This document shows, piece by piece, positions 53,864-64,000 of a stretch of DNA of 64,000 nucleotides. How positions within the stretch are numbered: position 1 is the first letter of the stretch; each line of letters begins with the position of its first letter. The notes below the pieces were generated by a model. It was given only the letters and a program-made list of their open reading frames with translations. It did not search any database and was not told where the DNA came from. Position numbers and translations under genes: made by a program. The stretch comes from SAR202 cluster bacterium (GTDB lineage: Bacteria; Chloroflexota; Dehalococcoidia; Lucifugimonadales; Lucifugimonadaceae), in assembly GCA_009392285.1 (NCBI GenBank), contig VFGU01000012.1:1-64000 (forward strand), written 5' to 3'.

Positions 53864-55060
53864 ATGAATAACAAAAATGCAGAGGAAAATCATCTTACAA
53901 AATCTTTTGGAAAATTTGGTGGAAGTTTTGTCCCTGAGACCCTTATCCCCGCTCTAGATGAATTAGAGGAATCTTTTTCTGAATCTATTGTTGACGAAGA
54001 GTTTAATACTGAGCTGAAACTGCTGCAGTCTAATTATGTTGGCAGACCAACCCCCTTATATTTTGCAGAAAATTTAACTAATCATTTTGGAGGAGCAAAA
54101 ATTTATTTAAAAAGGGAAGATTTGGCTCATACTGGTGCCCATAAAATTAATAATGCCCTTGGCCAAGGCCTAATAGCGAAGAGGCTTGGCAAAAAAAGAA
54201 TCATTGCAGAAACAGGTGCAGGCCAACATGGCGTTGCTACCGCTACTGCTTGTGCATTATTAGATTTAGATTGTGTTATATACATGGGTGAAGAGGATAT
54301 AAAAAGACAAGCACCTAATGTTTATAGAATTGAGCTTCTTGGTGCTGAGGTTATTCCAGTTACATCTGGGAGTAGGACCTTAAAAGATGCTGTAAATGAA
54401 GCCATAAGAGACTGGGTCGCTAATGTAGAAAATACCTTATATATTATTGGTAGTGCAGTTGGTCCTCACCCCTATCCATCAATAGTAAAGTATTTTCAAA
54501 AAATTATTGGAGACGAGACAAGATCTCAAATGGTTAGTCAGTTCGGTGGTCTTCCAGATTATGTGATAGCTTGTGTTGGAGGAGGTAGTAATGCCATAGG
54601 AATATTCTCTTCTTTTATTAATGACGATTCCGTAAGACTTATTGGTGTTGAGGCTGCAGGTAATGGGGTTGATTCTGGTAAGCATGCTGCAACAATGTCT
54701 AAGGGCTCGCCAGGCGTTTTGCATGGATCTTATTCTTATTTGTTGCAAGATGAAAAAGGGCAAGTCAATGAGGCTCATTCTATTTCTGCAGGACTAGATT
54801 ACCCAGGGGTTGGACCTGAACACAGTTACCTTAAGGATGTTGGCAGGGCAGAATATTTTTCCGCAACTGACAAAGAGGCATTAAAAGGATTTAATTTGCT
54901 TAGTGTTACAGAAGGTATAATTCCTGCACTTGAGCCAGCCCATGCGATTGGGTTTTTAGAAAAATTTATTAAAAAGACAAAAAAAAGTGACAAGTTAGTT
55001 TTACTGGTTAGTGGAAGAGGGGACAAAGATTTGGACACAGTAATGAATGCTAGAAATTAA
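53864..55060 (+). CDS. trpB: tryptophan synthase beta chain
   Basis: [50 protein letters not shown]. Confidence 0.97.
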   Translation: MNNKNAEENHLTKSFGKFGGSFVPETLIPALDELEESFSESIVDEEFNTELKLLQSNYVGRPTPLYFAENLTNHFGGAKIYLKREDLAHTGAHKINNALGQGLIAKRLGKKRIIAETGAGQHGVATATACALLDLDCVIYMGEEDIKRQAPNVYRIELLGAEVIPVTSGSRTLKDAVNEAIRDWVANVENTLYIIGSAVGPHPYPSIVKYFQKIIGDETRSQMVSQFGGLPDYVIACVGGGSNAIGIFSSFINDDSVRLIGVEAAGNGVDSGKHAATMSKGSPGVLHGSYSYLLQDEKGQVNEAHSISAGLDYPGVGPEHSYLKDVGRAEYFSATDKEALKGFNLLSVTEGIIPALEPAHAIGFLEKFIKKTKKSDKLVLLVSGRGDKDLDTVMNARN

Positions 55061-55077
55061 CTATTTCTTATTAAATC

Positions 55078-58000
55078 ATGATCAATTATATTTTTCATAG
55101 AGCAAAAAGTCAGTGGAAAATTTTATCACTTCTCTGGCTTTCATTTTTAATAGCAAATACATTCATAATTTCAGGCCCTTCGTATCTAAGTTGGGTAAAA
55201 GGAATGATTTATAAAGATGCTTTAAGTCAAGTTCCAGTTACTACAAAAAATATAAGTATTACAACAGGAAATCAGCCACTAATTAAAGATTCTTTTGAAG
55301 AAAATGACTCTATTATTCTCAACCTTGCTAATTCAGATTTAGGTGATTTATTTATCGACCAAAACTCAGCCCTAAAGTCTACAGAATATTATTGGGGTAA
55401 GCTTGAGCCTGACAAAAGTAGGACAGCATCTCTATTAACTTTTGTAACATTAAGTAATAATGAAAAATTTATAAATTTAACTGGAGACACCTCTACAGTT
55501 AGTGATAGTGACAAAAAATATATAAGTGTTTTAGCCCCCCAACAAAGACTTGATGATCTAGGTTTAAAAGTTGGAGATATATTAAGAGCCGACTCAATAA
55601 AAGGCAGTGGAGGAAACTTTGATAGTGGGCTCAAAGAAACTAAGGAGAATATAAATAATTTTATTACTCAAATTGAGTCTATAGGAGGATCAGTTGAAGA
55701 TATATTTAAAGGGGTATCCACTGAAATGGTTGGCGATTTAGATGCTATCGCAAGTAAAGCTTTTATAGAAAGAATAGAAGATTTCAAGGAAGGGTTGTCT
55801 ACATTTGGAGTTAATAACATAGAGGAGTTAAACCAGTTTCTTAATGATGACTCGAATGATATTTTGACTTCAGATTTAGAGTTAAGAATATCAGGATATT
55901 TCAATGAGATTCCTGAAAATGAACTGTTTGGATATTATGAAGAATTATTTTTGCCTCCTTCGCCATGTATGACATGCCAACTTCCACTAGTTCTTGTTAT
56001 GGATCAGGAAGATTATTTTAATTTTCTTCAACCTTTAACAAAAGGTTTGCCAGTCAGGGCTTGGTGGTATCTTGATATAGCACATGAAAACCTTACTAAA
56101 AATATAGATAATGACTATTTACAAAATTTACAAAATTTTGAAAAAAATATGTTGATTTCTTTTCCTCAGGCAACTGTCTTAACGCAATTAGATAGGATTG
56201 CAGAAAAAACAAATGATGAAATGAATTTCGTTAGAGCCCCAGTGTTAATGATATTTTCATTGCTTGTGGTTTTTAGCTCAACTTTGTTGGCAATGTTTTC
56301 TTTTCTAATAAATCAAGAACGTAAAGAAGAGATAAATTATTTGTTCTTAAGAGGAATTTCAAAATTTGGGGTTATAAAATACTTTCTTTATGAATGGGTT
56401 ATTTTTGGAATTCCGATAATGATTTTAGCCCCTATATTAAGTAATATTGTTTTAAATTTTGTTATTTCTTCATATCTTAATCAGGACCCTATAGGAACAA
56501 ATTGGTCATCTATTTTTAAGCCTGAATCATTAGTGATTTCAGTTACTTTTCTATTAATTGCATGTTTGTTCAGTTTTATTATTTATCTAGCTTTTAACAA
56601 TCAAATTATTAATTCGAAAAGATTGTTTGTAATAGGTTCGTCTGTAAAAAATAATATTTTTACTAAATACTTTTTAGATATATTTATAGCGATTGGTGCA
56701 ATATTAATTTTCTTTGAACTGCGCATGAGAGTTATAAGTTCTGTTGCTGAGAATTTAATTTTAAATCAGTATACTTTCTTTTTATTGACTCTAGTTTTAA
56801 TGATTTTTTTAACCATGGTGCTTATAAGACTCTTGCCAATATTATTAAAAATTTTATCAATAGCTGGGACTGTCACTTATACTCCACTTTACTTGAGTTC
56901 AAAAAAATTATCTAAAAACTCTAGTTGGTATTTGTGGCTTTTTCTTATAGTCACTTTAGGTATCGCCTCTTTCATTGTTATATCAAGTATTCAAAGTTCA
57001 TTAGAAAAAAGTAAACGAGACAAGTCTTCATTCATTACTATAAGTGATTTTAGAATTTCAGAAAGTAGCCCTTTTGGAATAGAAGAGGAATACATTTCTA
57101 ATTTAATAGCTCAAGATGGTATAAATGTTGTTGGAAGAATGAATAGAATATCAGGAAATTCTGGAACAACTGGGGCAGGGACAAATGCACAACTATTAGG
57201 AATTGATAAAAATCTAGTAGATATAGCATGGACAAGACAAGATTTTTTTTATGAACCCAAAGAACAATTGTTTTCAAGTTGGCAACAAAATTTATATGAT
57301 CCTGGCATATTAATAGAAGATAATACCTCAACTATTAGTATAAAAAATCATTCTGACAAAGATTTAGAAGATTCCTTTTTATGGGCAATAGTTAAAGGGT
57401 CGGATGAACGAATTACTGCAGTTAGTTTGGGGCCTATAGAATCTAAAAAATGGACAACAAATTCAGTGCAATTAAAAAACATTAAATTTCCTGCCAGATT
57501 AGTAGCAGTTGAAGTTTATCAACCATCAAGCGAGGATAATTCAGTACCTTTTACGCTTTATCTTGACTCTATATCATTTTTGAATAACGAATCTGAAGTC
57601 GTGAATCAAATTTTCTTTAAAGATGAATTTAATTGGGCTCCTATGCCCACTTCTGAAGGTTTTGATACTAGTATTGAATTGGATGACCAAGGCTTGATTC
57701 TTAAATTAGGAAGTGGCTCTACTAAGGGTATAAGAGGAATTTATGTAAGTGATTATTTTGAGGGAATCCCTGTGATCGCAAGCGATGAGTTTATCTCAAA
57801 GTCAGGAAAAGACATTGAAGATCAGATAATTTTCAATGCAACTGGAAGTTATATTCCTATGAAAATTGTTAAATCTGCTAAATATTTTCCCGGAACTTCA
57901 GATAATAATGATTTTATTTTGGTGGACTTACAGTTATTAAAAAATTATTTGGAATTAACTAAGTTGCAGAGTTTTAGGCCCAACGAATTGGTAGTTGATA

Positions 58001-58542
58001 TTCAAAGTGAATACCAAGAAAAAATTTCTGAGTATGTTATTGAAAACTTTCCTTTGTCTTCTATTAAAGACAAATCAATGATAGAAGAAAAATCATTAGT
58101 TACTCCAATTGCTGTTATTAGTTGGAAAGGAATTTCTATTGTAGCTTTGGGGGCATTTTTGTCTTTGATATTTATAGGCCTTGTTGGTTTTTATATTGCA
58201 AATGAAATCCAATCATCTTTTGATAATGCTATTAACGAAGCAATAGGATTTGCGCCCTTGAGTAAATTTGTAATGTCATACTTTGAATATGGAGCTGTCA
58301 TATTTTCGGGGGTCGTCTCTGGTGGGGTATCCGGATTAATTATTTCTAGAATTTTGAATCAACTTGTGATGTCTTTAGATGAAAGCACCATCACAAATTT
58401 TCCTGAAACTTTAGTAATATCTTGGGGTTATGTTTTTTATGCATTATTATTACTCGGATTGCTTTATATTTTTTGCTCCTTCATATTTTCATTAATTTCA
58501 ACTAGGGCGAATATTGCAGAAGAATTAAAGAAAGTAAATTAG
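55078..58542 (+). CDS. FtsX-like permease, large ABC transporter membrane protein
   Basis: 1154 aa; N-terminal TM, large extracytoplasmic domain, FtsX-type helices near middle and C-term. Confidence 0.8.
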   Translation: MINYIFHRAKSQWKILSLLWLSFLIANTFIISGPSYLSWVKGMIYKDALSQVPVTTKNISITTGNQPLIKDSFEENDSIILNLANSDLGDLFIDQNSALKSTEYYWGKLEPDKSRTASLLTFVTLSNNEKFINLTGDTSTVSDSDKKYISVLAPQQRLDDLGLKVGDILRADSIKGSGGNFDSGLKETKENINNFITQIESIGGSVEDIFKGVSTEMVGDLDAIASKAFIERIEDFKEGLSTFGVNNIEELNQFLNDDSNDILTSDLELRISGYFNEIPENELFGYYEELFLPPSPCMTCQLPLVLVMDQEDYFNFLQPLTKGLPVRAWWYLDIAHENLTKNIDNDYLQNLQNFEKNMLISFPQATVLTQLDRIAEKTNDEMNFVRAPVLMIFSLLVVFSSTLLAMFSFLINQERKEEINYLFLRGISKFGVIKYFLYEWVIFGIPIMILAPILSNIVLNFVISSYLNQDPIGTNWSSIFKPESLVISVTFLLIACLFSFIIYLAFNNQIINSKRLFVIGSSVKNNIFTKYFLDIFIAIGAILIFFELRMRVISSVAENLILNQYTFFLLTLVLMIFLTMVLIRLLPILLKILSIAGTVTYTPLYLSSKKLSKNSSWYLWLFLIVTLGIASFIVISSIQSSLEKSKRDKSSFITISDFRISESSPFGIEEEYISNLIAQDGINVVGRMNRISGNSGTTGAGTNAQLLGIDKNLVDIAWTRQDFFYEPKEQLFSSWQQNLYDPGILIEDNTSTISIKNHSDKDLEDSFLWAIVKGSDERITAVSLGPIESKKWTTNSVQLKNIKFPARLVAVEVYQPSSEDNSVPFTLYLDSISFLNNESEVVNQIFFKDEFNWAPMPTSEGFDTSIELDDQGLILKLGSGSTKGIRGIYVSDYFEGIPVIASDEFISKSGKDIEDQIIFNATGSYIPMKIVKSAKYFPGTSDNNDFILVDLQLLKNYLELTKLQSFRPNELVVDIQSEYQEKISEYVIENFPLSSIKDKSMIEEKSLVTPIAVISWKGISIVALGAFLSLIFIGLVGFYIANEIQSSFDNAINEAIGFAPLSKFVMSYFEYGAVIFSGVVSGGVSGLIISRILNQLVMSLDESTITNFPETLVISWGYVFYALLLLGLLYIFCSFIFSLISTRANIAEELKKVN

Positions 58543-61500
58543 ATGCTATTTAGATTAATTTTAAGAAGATATTTACATAGGTGGAAATTTTTAGTTGTTG
58601 TTTTTGCAGGAATGCTTTTATCAAGTTCTACTATGTCTGGATCTCTAATGTACTTTGACTCTCTTAGAGATATTGCGCTTGATTTTGAATTAGCAAAAGT
58701 TTCTCCTGAGAAGATGGACATTACCGTTTCATCATCAGAAAAACCACTAATGGGAGAAAAATATTTATCTCTAAAAAGGGATATTGAATTTCAATTAATT
58801 GAACCATTAGGTAAATATTCAAACCAAACTTTTTTTGGCGTTAAATCATCAACTTTTTTACCTACTGAATGGAATGAGGGTGGTGAAGATTTAGTTAAAG
58901 GGGCAACATCTAGATCAACATCATTGTGCAATTCTGAAGAACAAATTTTAGATAATTCTGTTATTGAAATATGTAAGAGATATTATTTTACTTATTTTGG
59001 AAAAAATTCTTTTAATCAGTTTTTTAATTTAGAAAATAATCAGCCCTTAGAAAGTTCTGATCAAAATCATTTTGAAGTTTTTGTTGACTCTAATATGGCT
59101 AAAATTTTTAATATAAATATTGGCGATTCAATTGATATTGAGGCTTATTGGGATGAGCCTGATCCAATTGCCACAGTATTTATTTCAGGGTTTTATAATC
59201 TTGGAAGTGACACAATCTTTAATAATTTTTATGTTGAAAATTTTCAACAACAAGATTCATCATTTGTGTTCTCTAACCTAATTATCGCCAATGAAGAAGA
59301 CTTAAAAAAACTTGGAGATAGATTTATATCAATGGATTCTGATTTATATTGGAAGTTAGATATAAATGAAGAAAAAATAAATTCAAATGAGGTTGATAGT
59401 TTGAGTGATATCTTGGTTGAGGCACCTCCAAACCTATCATCTAAGTATGATAATTTTTCATTTAATACAAGCATTGTTGATTCATTAGATAATTTTGATA
59501 GTAACTTATCCACTGCTGCAATACCCATGAAAACAATATTGATACTTATTTCTGTAGTTGTAATCTTTTTTGTTTTTTCTTTAGTAAGCCTAATAGTTGA
59601 AGATCAGAAAGAAGAGATTACTTTTTTAAGTTCAAGAGGAGCAAGCCTTAGGCAAATATATCTAATATTTAATTTAGAATTTATTACAATGGCTATTTTG
59701 GTTTCTTTTATTGGGCCTTTTGCAGCTTTTATTGCAATAAAATTTGCCTCACTGCTTCCGTGGCTTTCAGATATGCTGGGAGGAAGCAATGTTTATGTTG
59801 GCATTACTTCAATGTCATTCTTGTTTTCTGCAATAGGAGGTTTAGTATCACTTTCTGCTGTAATTATTCCAACATTTTTCTTTTTGAGAAGTAAGTTAAA
59901 AATTTCATCGGTTGACCAAAGAGAAGAACCAACTGTCATTCAAAAATATTATTTGGACGTAGGTTTTTTATTAATCGCATTATTGCTTATGTGGCAGATC
60001 TCTCAGTCACAATCAGTATTTGTTCAAAATTTAATTGGAGAAAGCATTATAGCCAATATAATTCTGTTAATGCCTTCTTTTATTTTGCTGGGATCTGGAA
60101 TTGTGCTTTTAAGAATTTTTCCATTGATTATAAGAGCACTATCCATTCTTCTATCTTTAAGAATAATTTCAAGGATTGTTCCTTCATGGATTGTTTTAAG
60201 TCTTTGGCATATTGGAAGAAGTTCGAATACTTATTCAAGAATGTCTTTGTTGATTATACTTGCCGCTGCATTGGGTATGTTTACTTCAAGTTTTAAGGCA
60301 ACTTTAGACAGAAGCATAGAAGACACTGTTTCATATAGAGTTGGTTCTGAATTTAGAATAGATGGATTGCAAATTCCCTGGAATGGGGAAAGTAAAAACG
60401 TAAATAATTTTTATTTCAATAATAATGTTATTGAGGCTCACAGATCCTCTGAAAGGGTCAAGGCTTCTATTTTAGGTCCTTCTTTCACATTACTATCCAT
60501 CGATTCATCTAAATTAAAAGACGATAGTATTTTTTGGAGAGATGATTTTTCAGCTAAACTTGAGTCGTTATCTTCTAAAATTAACCCTTTGTCTTATGAG
60601 CCCATAAGATTACATAAAGACGCTGATTTATTAGGGATTCAATTAAGATTGATACTTGAACCATCAAGAGTATCTAATTATCATGGCGCTGGAGGCTCCC
60701 CTCATTTGATAATAGCCGTCAAACTTTCTGATGCTAACTCAAGATTCTATACAGCCTATTTTAATGCCACAGATTGTGCATTAGAAATGATGGCAAATAT
60801 TGAGTTTGCTAAGTCTAATGAAGATTATTGGTGTGACGTGATCACTCCAATAAAACCTGAACTATTGAATCCATATATAAGAACTGGAAGATGGTTTGGA
60901 ATAACAAAAAAAGACGATCCTAGAAACGCTCCTTTTATTCCAGAATATCCCGTCACATTGCATTCTATATTTATAAGTTCTCCTTCAAAGGCATTGGAGC
61001 CAGGAGCAATAGACTTTCATAAAATTATGTCTATTAAAGGAAGTACTGAAATGGGAATCCCAAAGCCCGAAAAAACATTAAGCGAATATTATTTTGATAG
61101 TGATTGGCACATATTAAATACTACTCCTCAGTCGCTATCTGATAATTTGATTTTTACGAAAGATAAAAAGGAATTCTTAAGGTATCAGTGGACTGATGGA
61201 GATACTAGACAGATAAGAGGTTTTTCGAAATATGATTCTGATAAACCAATAGAAGTAATTGTTAGTGACTCTTTCCTTAATGACATAGATGCAAAAATAG
61301 GTGATATTGTAACTGTAACAATAATGGCCAGTGAATTTTCAATTCAAATAAGAGATTCAATTAATTTTTTTCCTACTCTTTATCCTGATTCAGAGCCATT
61401 TGTAATCGCTGAATTAAGTGATGTTGCAACCGGAACTAATGTAAGAAAAGGAAAAGGGGATAATCAGGCGAACGAAATTTGGATTACACAAAAAAATCTT

Positions 61501-62052
61501 TCAGGAACCAATATCGTTTTAAGTGATGTGGTCAACGAATTAAGTTTACAGGGGATACCTTATGGATCTGTATTCAGCAACGAAAAATCTCTAGAAGGTC
61601 AAAAGATTGATCCCTTGGTTTTTGCAGGTTGGCAGACATTGCTTTTAATTTCTTTCGGCACAGTTGCATTAGTTAGTATTGTTGGGTTCTTAATTCATTC
61701 AAGAGTCTCTTTTAAAAAAAGAAATTTAGAATTTGCCACTTTAAAAAGCATTGGAATTTCTAGAGTTCAAATTATTGTTTTAATTGCTCTAGAGCAAATT
61801 ATTGTAATAGGGCTCGCATTGGCTTTAGGGATTGTTTTAGGTTCTAGGCTTTCTTCTACTGTAATGCCCTACTTAATCAGCCCAGAGTCTTCAGATTCAC
61901 TTGTTCCCCCAATGATTAATTCTGTTGAATGGTTAGATTTCAGTATGGTTTTTGGGCTGGTTGGAATATTATTTCTAGTAATAATTATTTTTACTATAAT
62001 TTCAGTGTTTAGAATTTCTATCAACGAAACAATGAGAATTAATTTAAAATAA
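58543..62052 (+). CDS. FtsX-like permease, second large ABC transporter membrane protein
   Basis: 1169 aa; EITFLSSRGASLRQIYLIF and LEFATLKSIGISRVQIIVLIALEQ (FtsX signatures). Confidence 0.85.
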   Translation: MLFRLILRRYLHRWKFLVVVFAGMLLSSSTMSGSLMYFDSLRDIALDFELAKVSPEKMDITVSSSEKPLMGEKYLSLKRDIEFQLIEPLGKYSNQTFFGVKSSTFLPTEWNEGGEDLVKGATSRSTSLCNSEEQILDNSVIEICKRYYFTYFGKNSFNQFFNLENNQPLESSDQNHFEVFVDSNMAKIFNINIGDSIDIEAYWDEPDPIATVFISGFYNLGSDTIFNNFYVENFQQQDSSFVFSNLIIANEEDLKKLGDRFISMDSDLYWKLDINEEKINSNEVDSLSDILVEAPPNLSSKYDNFSFNTSIVDSLDNFDSNLSTAAIPMKTILILISVVVIFFVFSLVSLIVEDQKEEITFLSSRGASLRQIYLIFNLEFITMAILVSFIGPFAAFIAIKFASLLPWLSDMLGGSNVYVGITSMSFLFSAIGGLVSLSAVIIPTFFFLRSKLKISSVDQREEPTVIQKYYLDVGFLLIALLLMWQISQSQSVFVQNLIGESIIANIILLMPSFILLGSGIVLLRIFPLIIRALSILLSLRIISRIVPSWIVLSLWHIGRSSNTYSRMSLLIILAAALGMFTSSFKATLDRSIEDTVSYRVGSEFRIDGLQIPWNGESKNVNNFYFNNNVIEAHRSSERVKASILGPSFTLLSIDSSKLKDDSIFWRDDFSAKLESLSSKINPLSYEPIRLHKDADLLGIQLRLILEPSRVSNYHGAGGSPHLIIAVKLSDANSRFYTAYFNATDCALEMMANIEFAKSNEDYWCDVITPIKPELLNPYIRTGRWFGITKKDDPRNAPFIPEYPVTLHSIFISSPSKALEPGAIDFHKIMSIKGSTEMGIPKPEKTLSEYYFDSDWHILNTTPQSLSDNLIFTKDKKEFLRYQWTDGDTRQIRGFSKYDSDKPIEVIVSDSFLNDIDAKIGDIVTVTIMASEFSIQIRDSINFFPTLYPDSEPFVIAELSDVATGTNVRKGKGDNQANEIWITQKNLSGTNIVLSDVVNELSLQGIPYGSVFSNEKSLEGQKIDPLVFAGWQTLLLISFGTVALVSIVGFLIHSRVSFKKRNLEFATLKSIGISRVQIIVLIALEQIIVIGLALALGIVLGSRLSSTVMPYLISPESSDSLVPPMINSVEWLDFSMVFGLVGILFLVIIIFTIISVFRISINETMRINLK

Positions 62053-62061
62053 GAGGGTGAC

Positions 62062-62919
62062 TTGATAAATAAACTTCATATTAATTGCACAGGGCTATAT
62101 AAAATCTTTAAAGTTTCAGATTTAGAGGTTGTTGCTTTAAGAGGAGTTGACCTAGATATAGGTTACGGTGAACTAATTTCAATTGTTGGTGCATCTGGAA
62201 GCGGGAAGTCTACTCTGCTCAATATTCTTGCCGGATATGAGTCTCCTTCAGCCGGAAATGTTCAAGTTGGAGATTTTGATTTATTAGGTATAAATCAAAA
62301 AGAAGCAGTTGAATATAGAAAATCAGAAGTAGGATTTGTTTGGCAACAGACAGGTAAGAATTTGGTTCCCTATTTAGATATATATAGCAATATTGAACTT
62401 CCTATGATGGCTTCAAATTTATCTAGATCAGAAAGAAAAGAAAGAGTCGATGGTTTAATCGAATTTTTAAATTTAAACTCAGTATCATCTAGGTTGCCAG
62501 AAAATATTTCTGGAGGGGAGCAACAAGTTTCAGCAATTGCTGTTGCTCTTGCGAATCAACCCCCTCTTTTATTGGCGGACGAACCTACAGGTGAACTTGA
62601 TGATGAAACAAGCGCTATGGTTTTAGAAAAGATGCGATATGTAAATGAAAATTATGGGACCACGGTGGTGATTGTTACACATGATCCAAAAATAGAAGAT
62701 CATGTAAATAGATCAATTGGAATGAGAGATGGAAAAGTTGTAAAAGAGGTTATAAGAAAAGAAAAGAAAAAGTCAGAGTTTGTAGTAATCGATTCTTTTG
62801 GAGGCGTTCAAATTCCGCAAGAGATTTTGTCTAAGTCAAAAATAGAATCAAAAGCAAGCCTTACGTCTGATAAAAGTAAAATTAGTCTTAACAAAATAAT
62901 TAAAAAAAATAAGAAATAA
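62062..62919 (+). CDS. ABC transporter ATP-binding protein with C-terminal basic extension
   Basis: GASGSGKSTLLNILAG, ISGGEQQVSAIAVAL, LLLADEPTGELD. Confidence 0.93.
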   Translation: MINKLHINCTGLYKIFKVSDLEVVALRGVDLDIGYGELISIVGASGSGKSTLLNILAGYESPSAGNVQVGDFDLLGINQKEAVEYRKSEVGFVWQQTGKNLVPYLDIYSNIELPMMASNLSRSERKERVDGLIEFLNLNSVSSRLPENISGGEQQVSAIAVALANQPPLLLADEPTGELDDETSAMVLEKMRYVNENYGTTVVIVTHDPKIEDHVNRSIGMRDGKVVKEVIRKEKKKSEFVVIDSFGGVQIPQEILSKSKIESKASLTSDKSKISLNKIIKKNKK

Positions 62920-62920
62920 A

Positions 62921-63592
62921 ATGATTAATTTAAAAAAAGTAAATAAAATTTTTAAGCTTTCCAGCGGTGACATAGAAGCGGTAAAGAATGTTAATTTAGT
63001 TATAAAAAAAGGTGAATTTGTAATTATCTCTGGTCCTTCTGGTGCTGGAAAAACTACCTTATTAAATTTAGTTTCTGGGATAGATTTGCCTTCTTCAGGA
63101 CAAGTATTGTTGAATAATAAGCCTGTAAATAAATTTTCAAAAAGACAGTTGAATGAGTTGAGAAGAAAGACAATAGGTATGGTTTTTCAAGCTCATGCCT
63201 TAATGCCTCTTTTGTCTGCTTATGAAAATGTTGAGTTACCTCTTAGAATTTTAGGAATGAGAGGGAAAGAAAGAAGAGAAAGGACTGAAGAAATACTAGG
63301 AATTCTGGGGCTTAGGTACAGAATGAGTCACAGACCTTATGAACTTTCTGGTGGGGAAAGGCAGAGAGTGTCAGTAGCAAGAGCATTAGTTAGAAAGCCT
63401 GAGATTTTAGTAGCGGACGAACCTACATCTCAACTTGATTCAGTGAATACTGAAATTGTTTTTGAACAAATTAAGGAGATATGTCAGACTTTTGATACAA
63501 CAGTTATTTTGGCAACGCATGACCAAAGAATGAAAAAATTTGGCGATAAATTATTTAATATGAGATCTGGAGAATTGGAGAAATCAAAATGA
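62921..63592 (+). CDS. ABC transporter ATP-binding protein (LolD/MacB type)
   Basis: [43 protein letters not shown]. Confidence 0.95.
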   Translation: MINLKKVNKIFKLSSGDIEAVKNVNLVIKKGEFVIISGPSGAGKTTLLNLVSGIDLPSSGQVLLNNKPVNKFSKRQLNELRRKTIGMVFQAHALMPLLSAYENVELPLRILGMRGKERRERTEEILGILGLRYRMSHRPYELSGGERQRVSVARALVRKPEILVADEPTSQLDSVNTEIVFEQIKEICQTFDTTVILATHDQRMKKFGDKLFNMRSGELEKSK

Positions 63593-64000
63593 GCAATAAG
63601 GTAGCAATACTTATGGGAAGCACTTCTGATTGGCCAGCTATAAAGCCGGCTACAGAAATATTAGATTCACTTAAAATATCTTATGAGGTGAAAGTTTTGT
63701 CTGCCCACAGAACCCCTAAACAACTACTAGAATATATTGAAGAAAAAGTTAAAGAAGGATCTATAAAAGTTTTTATTGCAGGTGCTGGTGGTGCAGCTCA
63801 TTTGGCTGGAGTTATTTCTGCGCATACTGTTTTACCAGTACTTGGTGTACCAATGGAAAGTCAAAGTTTGAAGGGTCTTGATTCTTTACTTTCAACTGTT
63901 CAAATGCCTTCTGGAATTCCAGTAGCTACTTTTGGCATAGGGAGTGCGGGGTCTTCAAATGCCGCCCTATTTGCGGCAGCAATTTTAGGTATTGATGATG
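63589..64000 (+). CDS. purE: N5-carboxyaminoimidazole ribonucleotide mutase, truncated by window end
   Basis: Own translation (absent from ORF track): [50 protein letters not shown]...[29 protein letters not shown] overlap with upstream gene. Confidence 0.96.
   Translation, partial: MSNKVAILMGSTSDWPAIKPATEILDSLKISYEVKVLSAHRTPKQLLEYIEEKVKEGSIKVFIAGAGGAAHLAGVISAHTVLPVLGVPMESQSLKGLDSLLSTVQMPSGIPVATFGIGSAGSSNAALFAAAILGIDD

Overview
AT-rich, densely packed bacterial chromosomal window. It is probably a streamlined marine lineage and possibly Chloroflexota/SAR202-like; this is inferred only from gene content (several enolase-superfamily and sugar-acid genes, an acVLRF1-like factor) and was not tested. 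Core genes: rpoB-rpoC-tRNA-Val-thrS-gltA, groES-groEL, lpd, pyrE-nadD-obg, dnaA, fmt, uvrA-recO-recR-ybaB-dnaX-ybeY, gyrB, an acoABC/acoX-type 2-oxoacid dehydrogenase cluster, trpB, a large FtsX-type ABC exporter operon, and the start of purE. Accessory content: a sugar-acid catabolic island, and a divergent ParB-like/DUF5343 gene pair around a palindromic operator. No CRISPR array, rRNA, IS element or prophage was seen. Most notable: (1) a rpoB leader with three mutually exclusive RNA pairings, like an attenuator; (2) a GGQ-bearing Vms1/eRF1-like (VLRF1) putative peptidyl-tRNA hydrolase; (3) an Obg protein whose GTPase motifs are eroded; (4) a candidate oriC between obg and dnaA (24-bp palindrome, DnaA-box match, phased TGTTA/TAACA repeats) next to a DnaA with a variant DNA-recognition signature; (5) two genes whose N-termini are clearly encoded but lack ATG/GTG/TTG starts, one in the same frame as ilvE across a single TAG; (6) perfect in-frame tandem repeats in dnaX and a lipoprotein protease.
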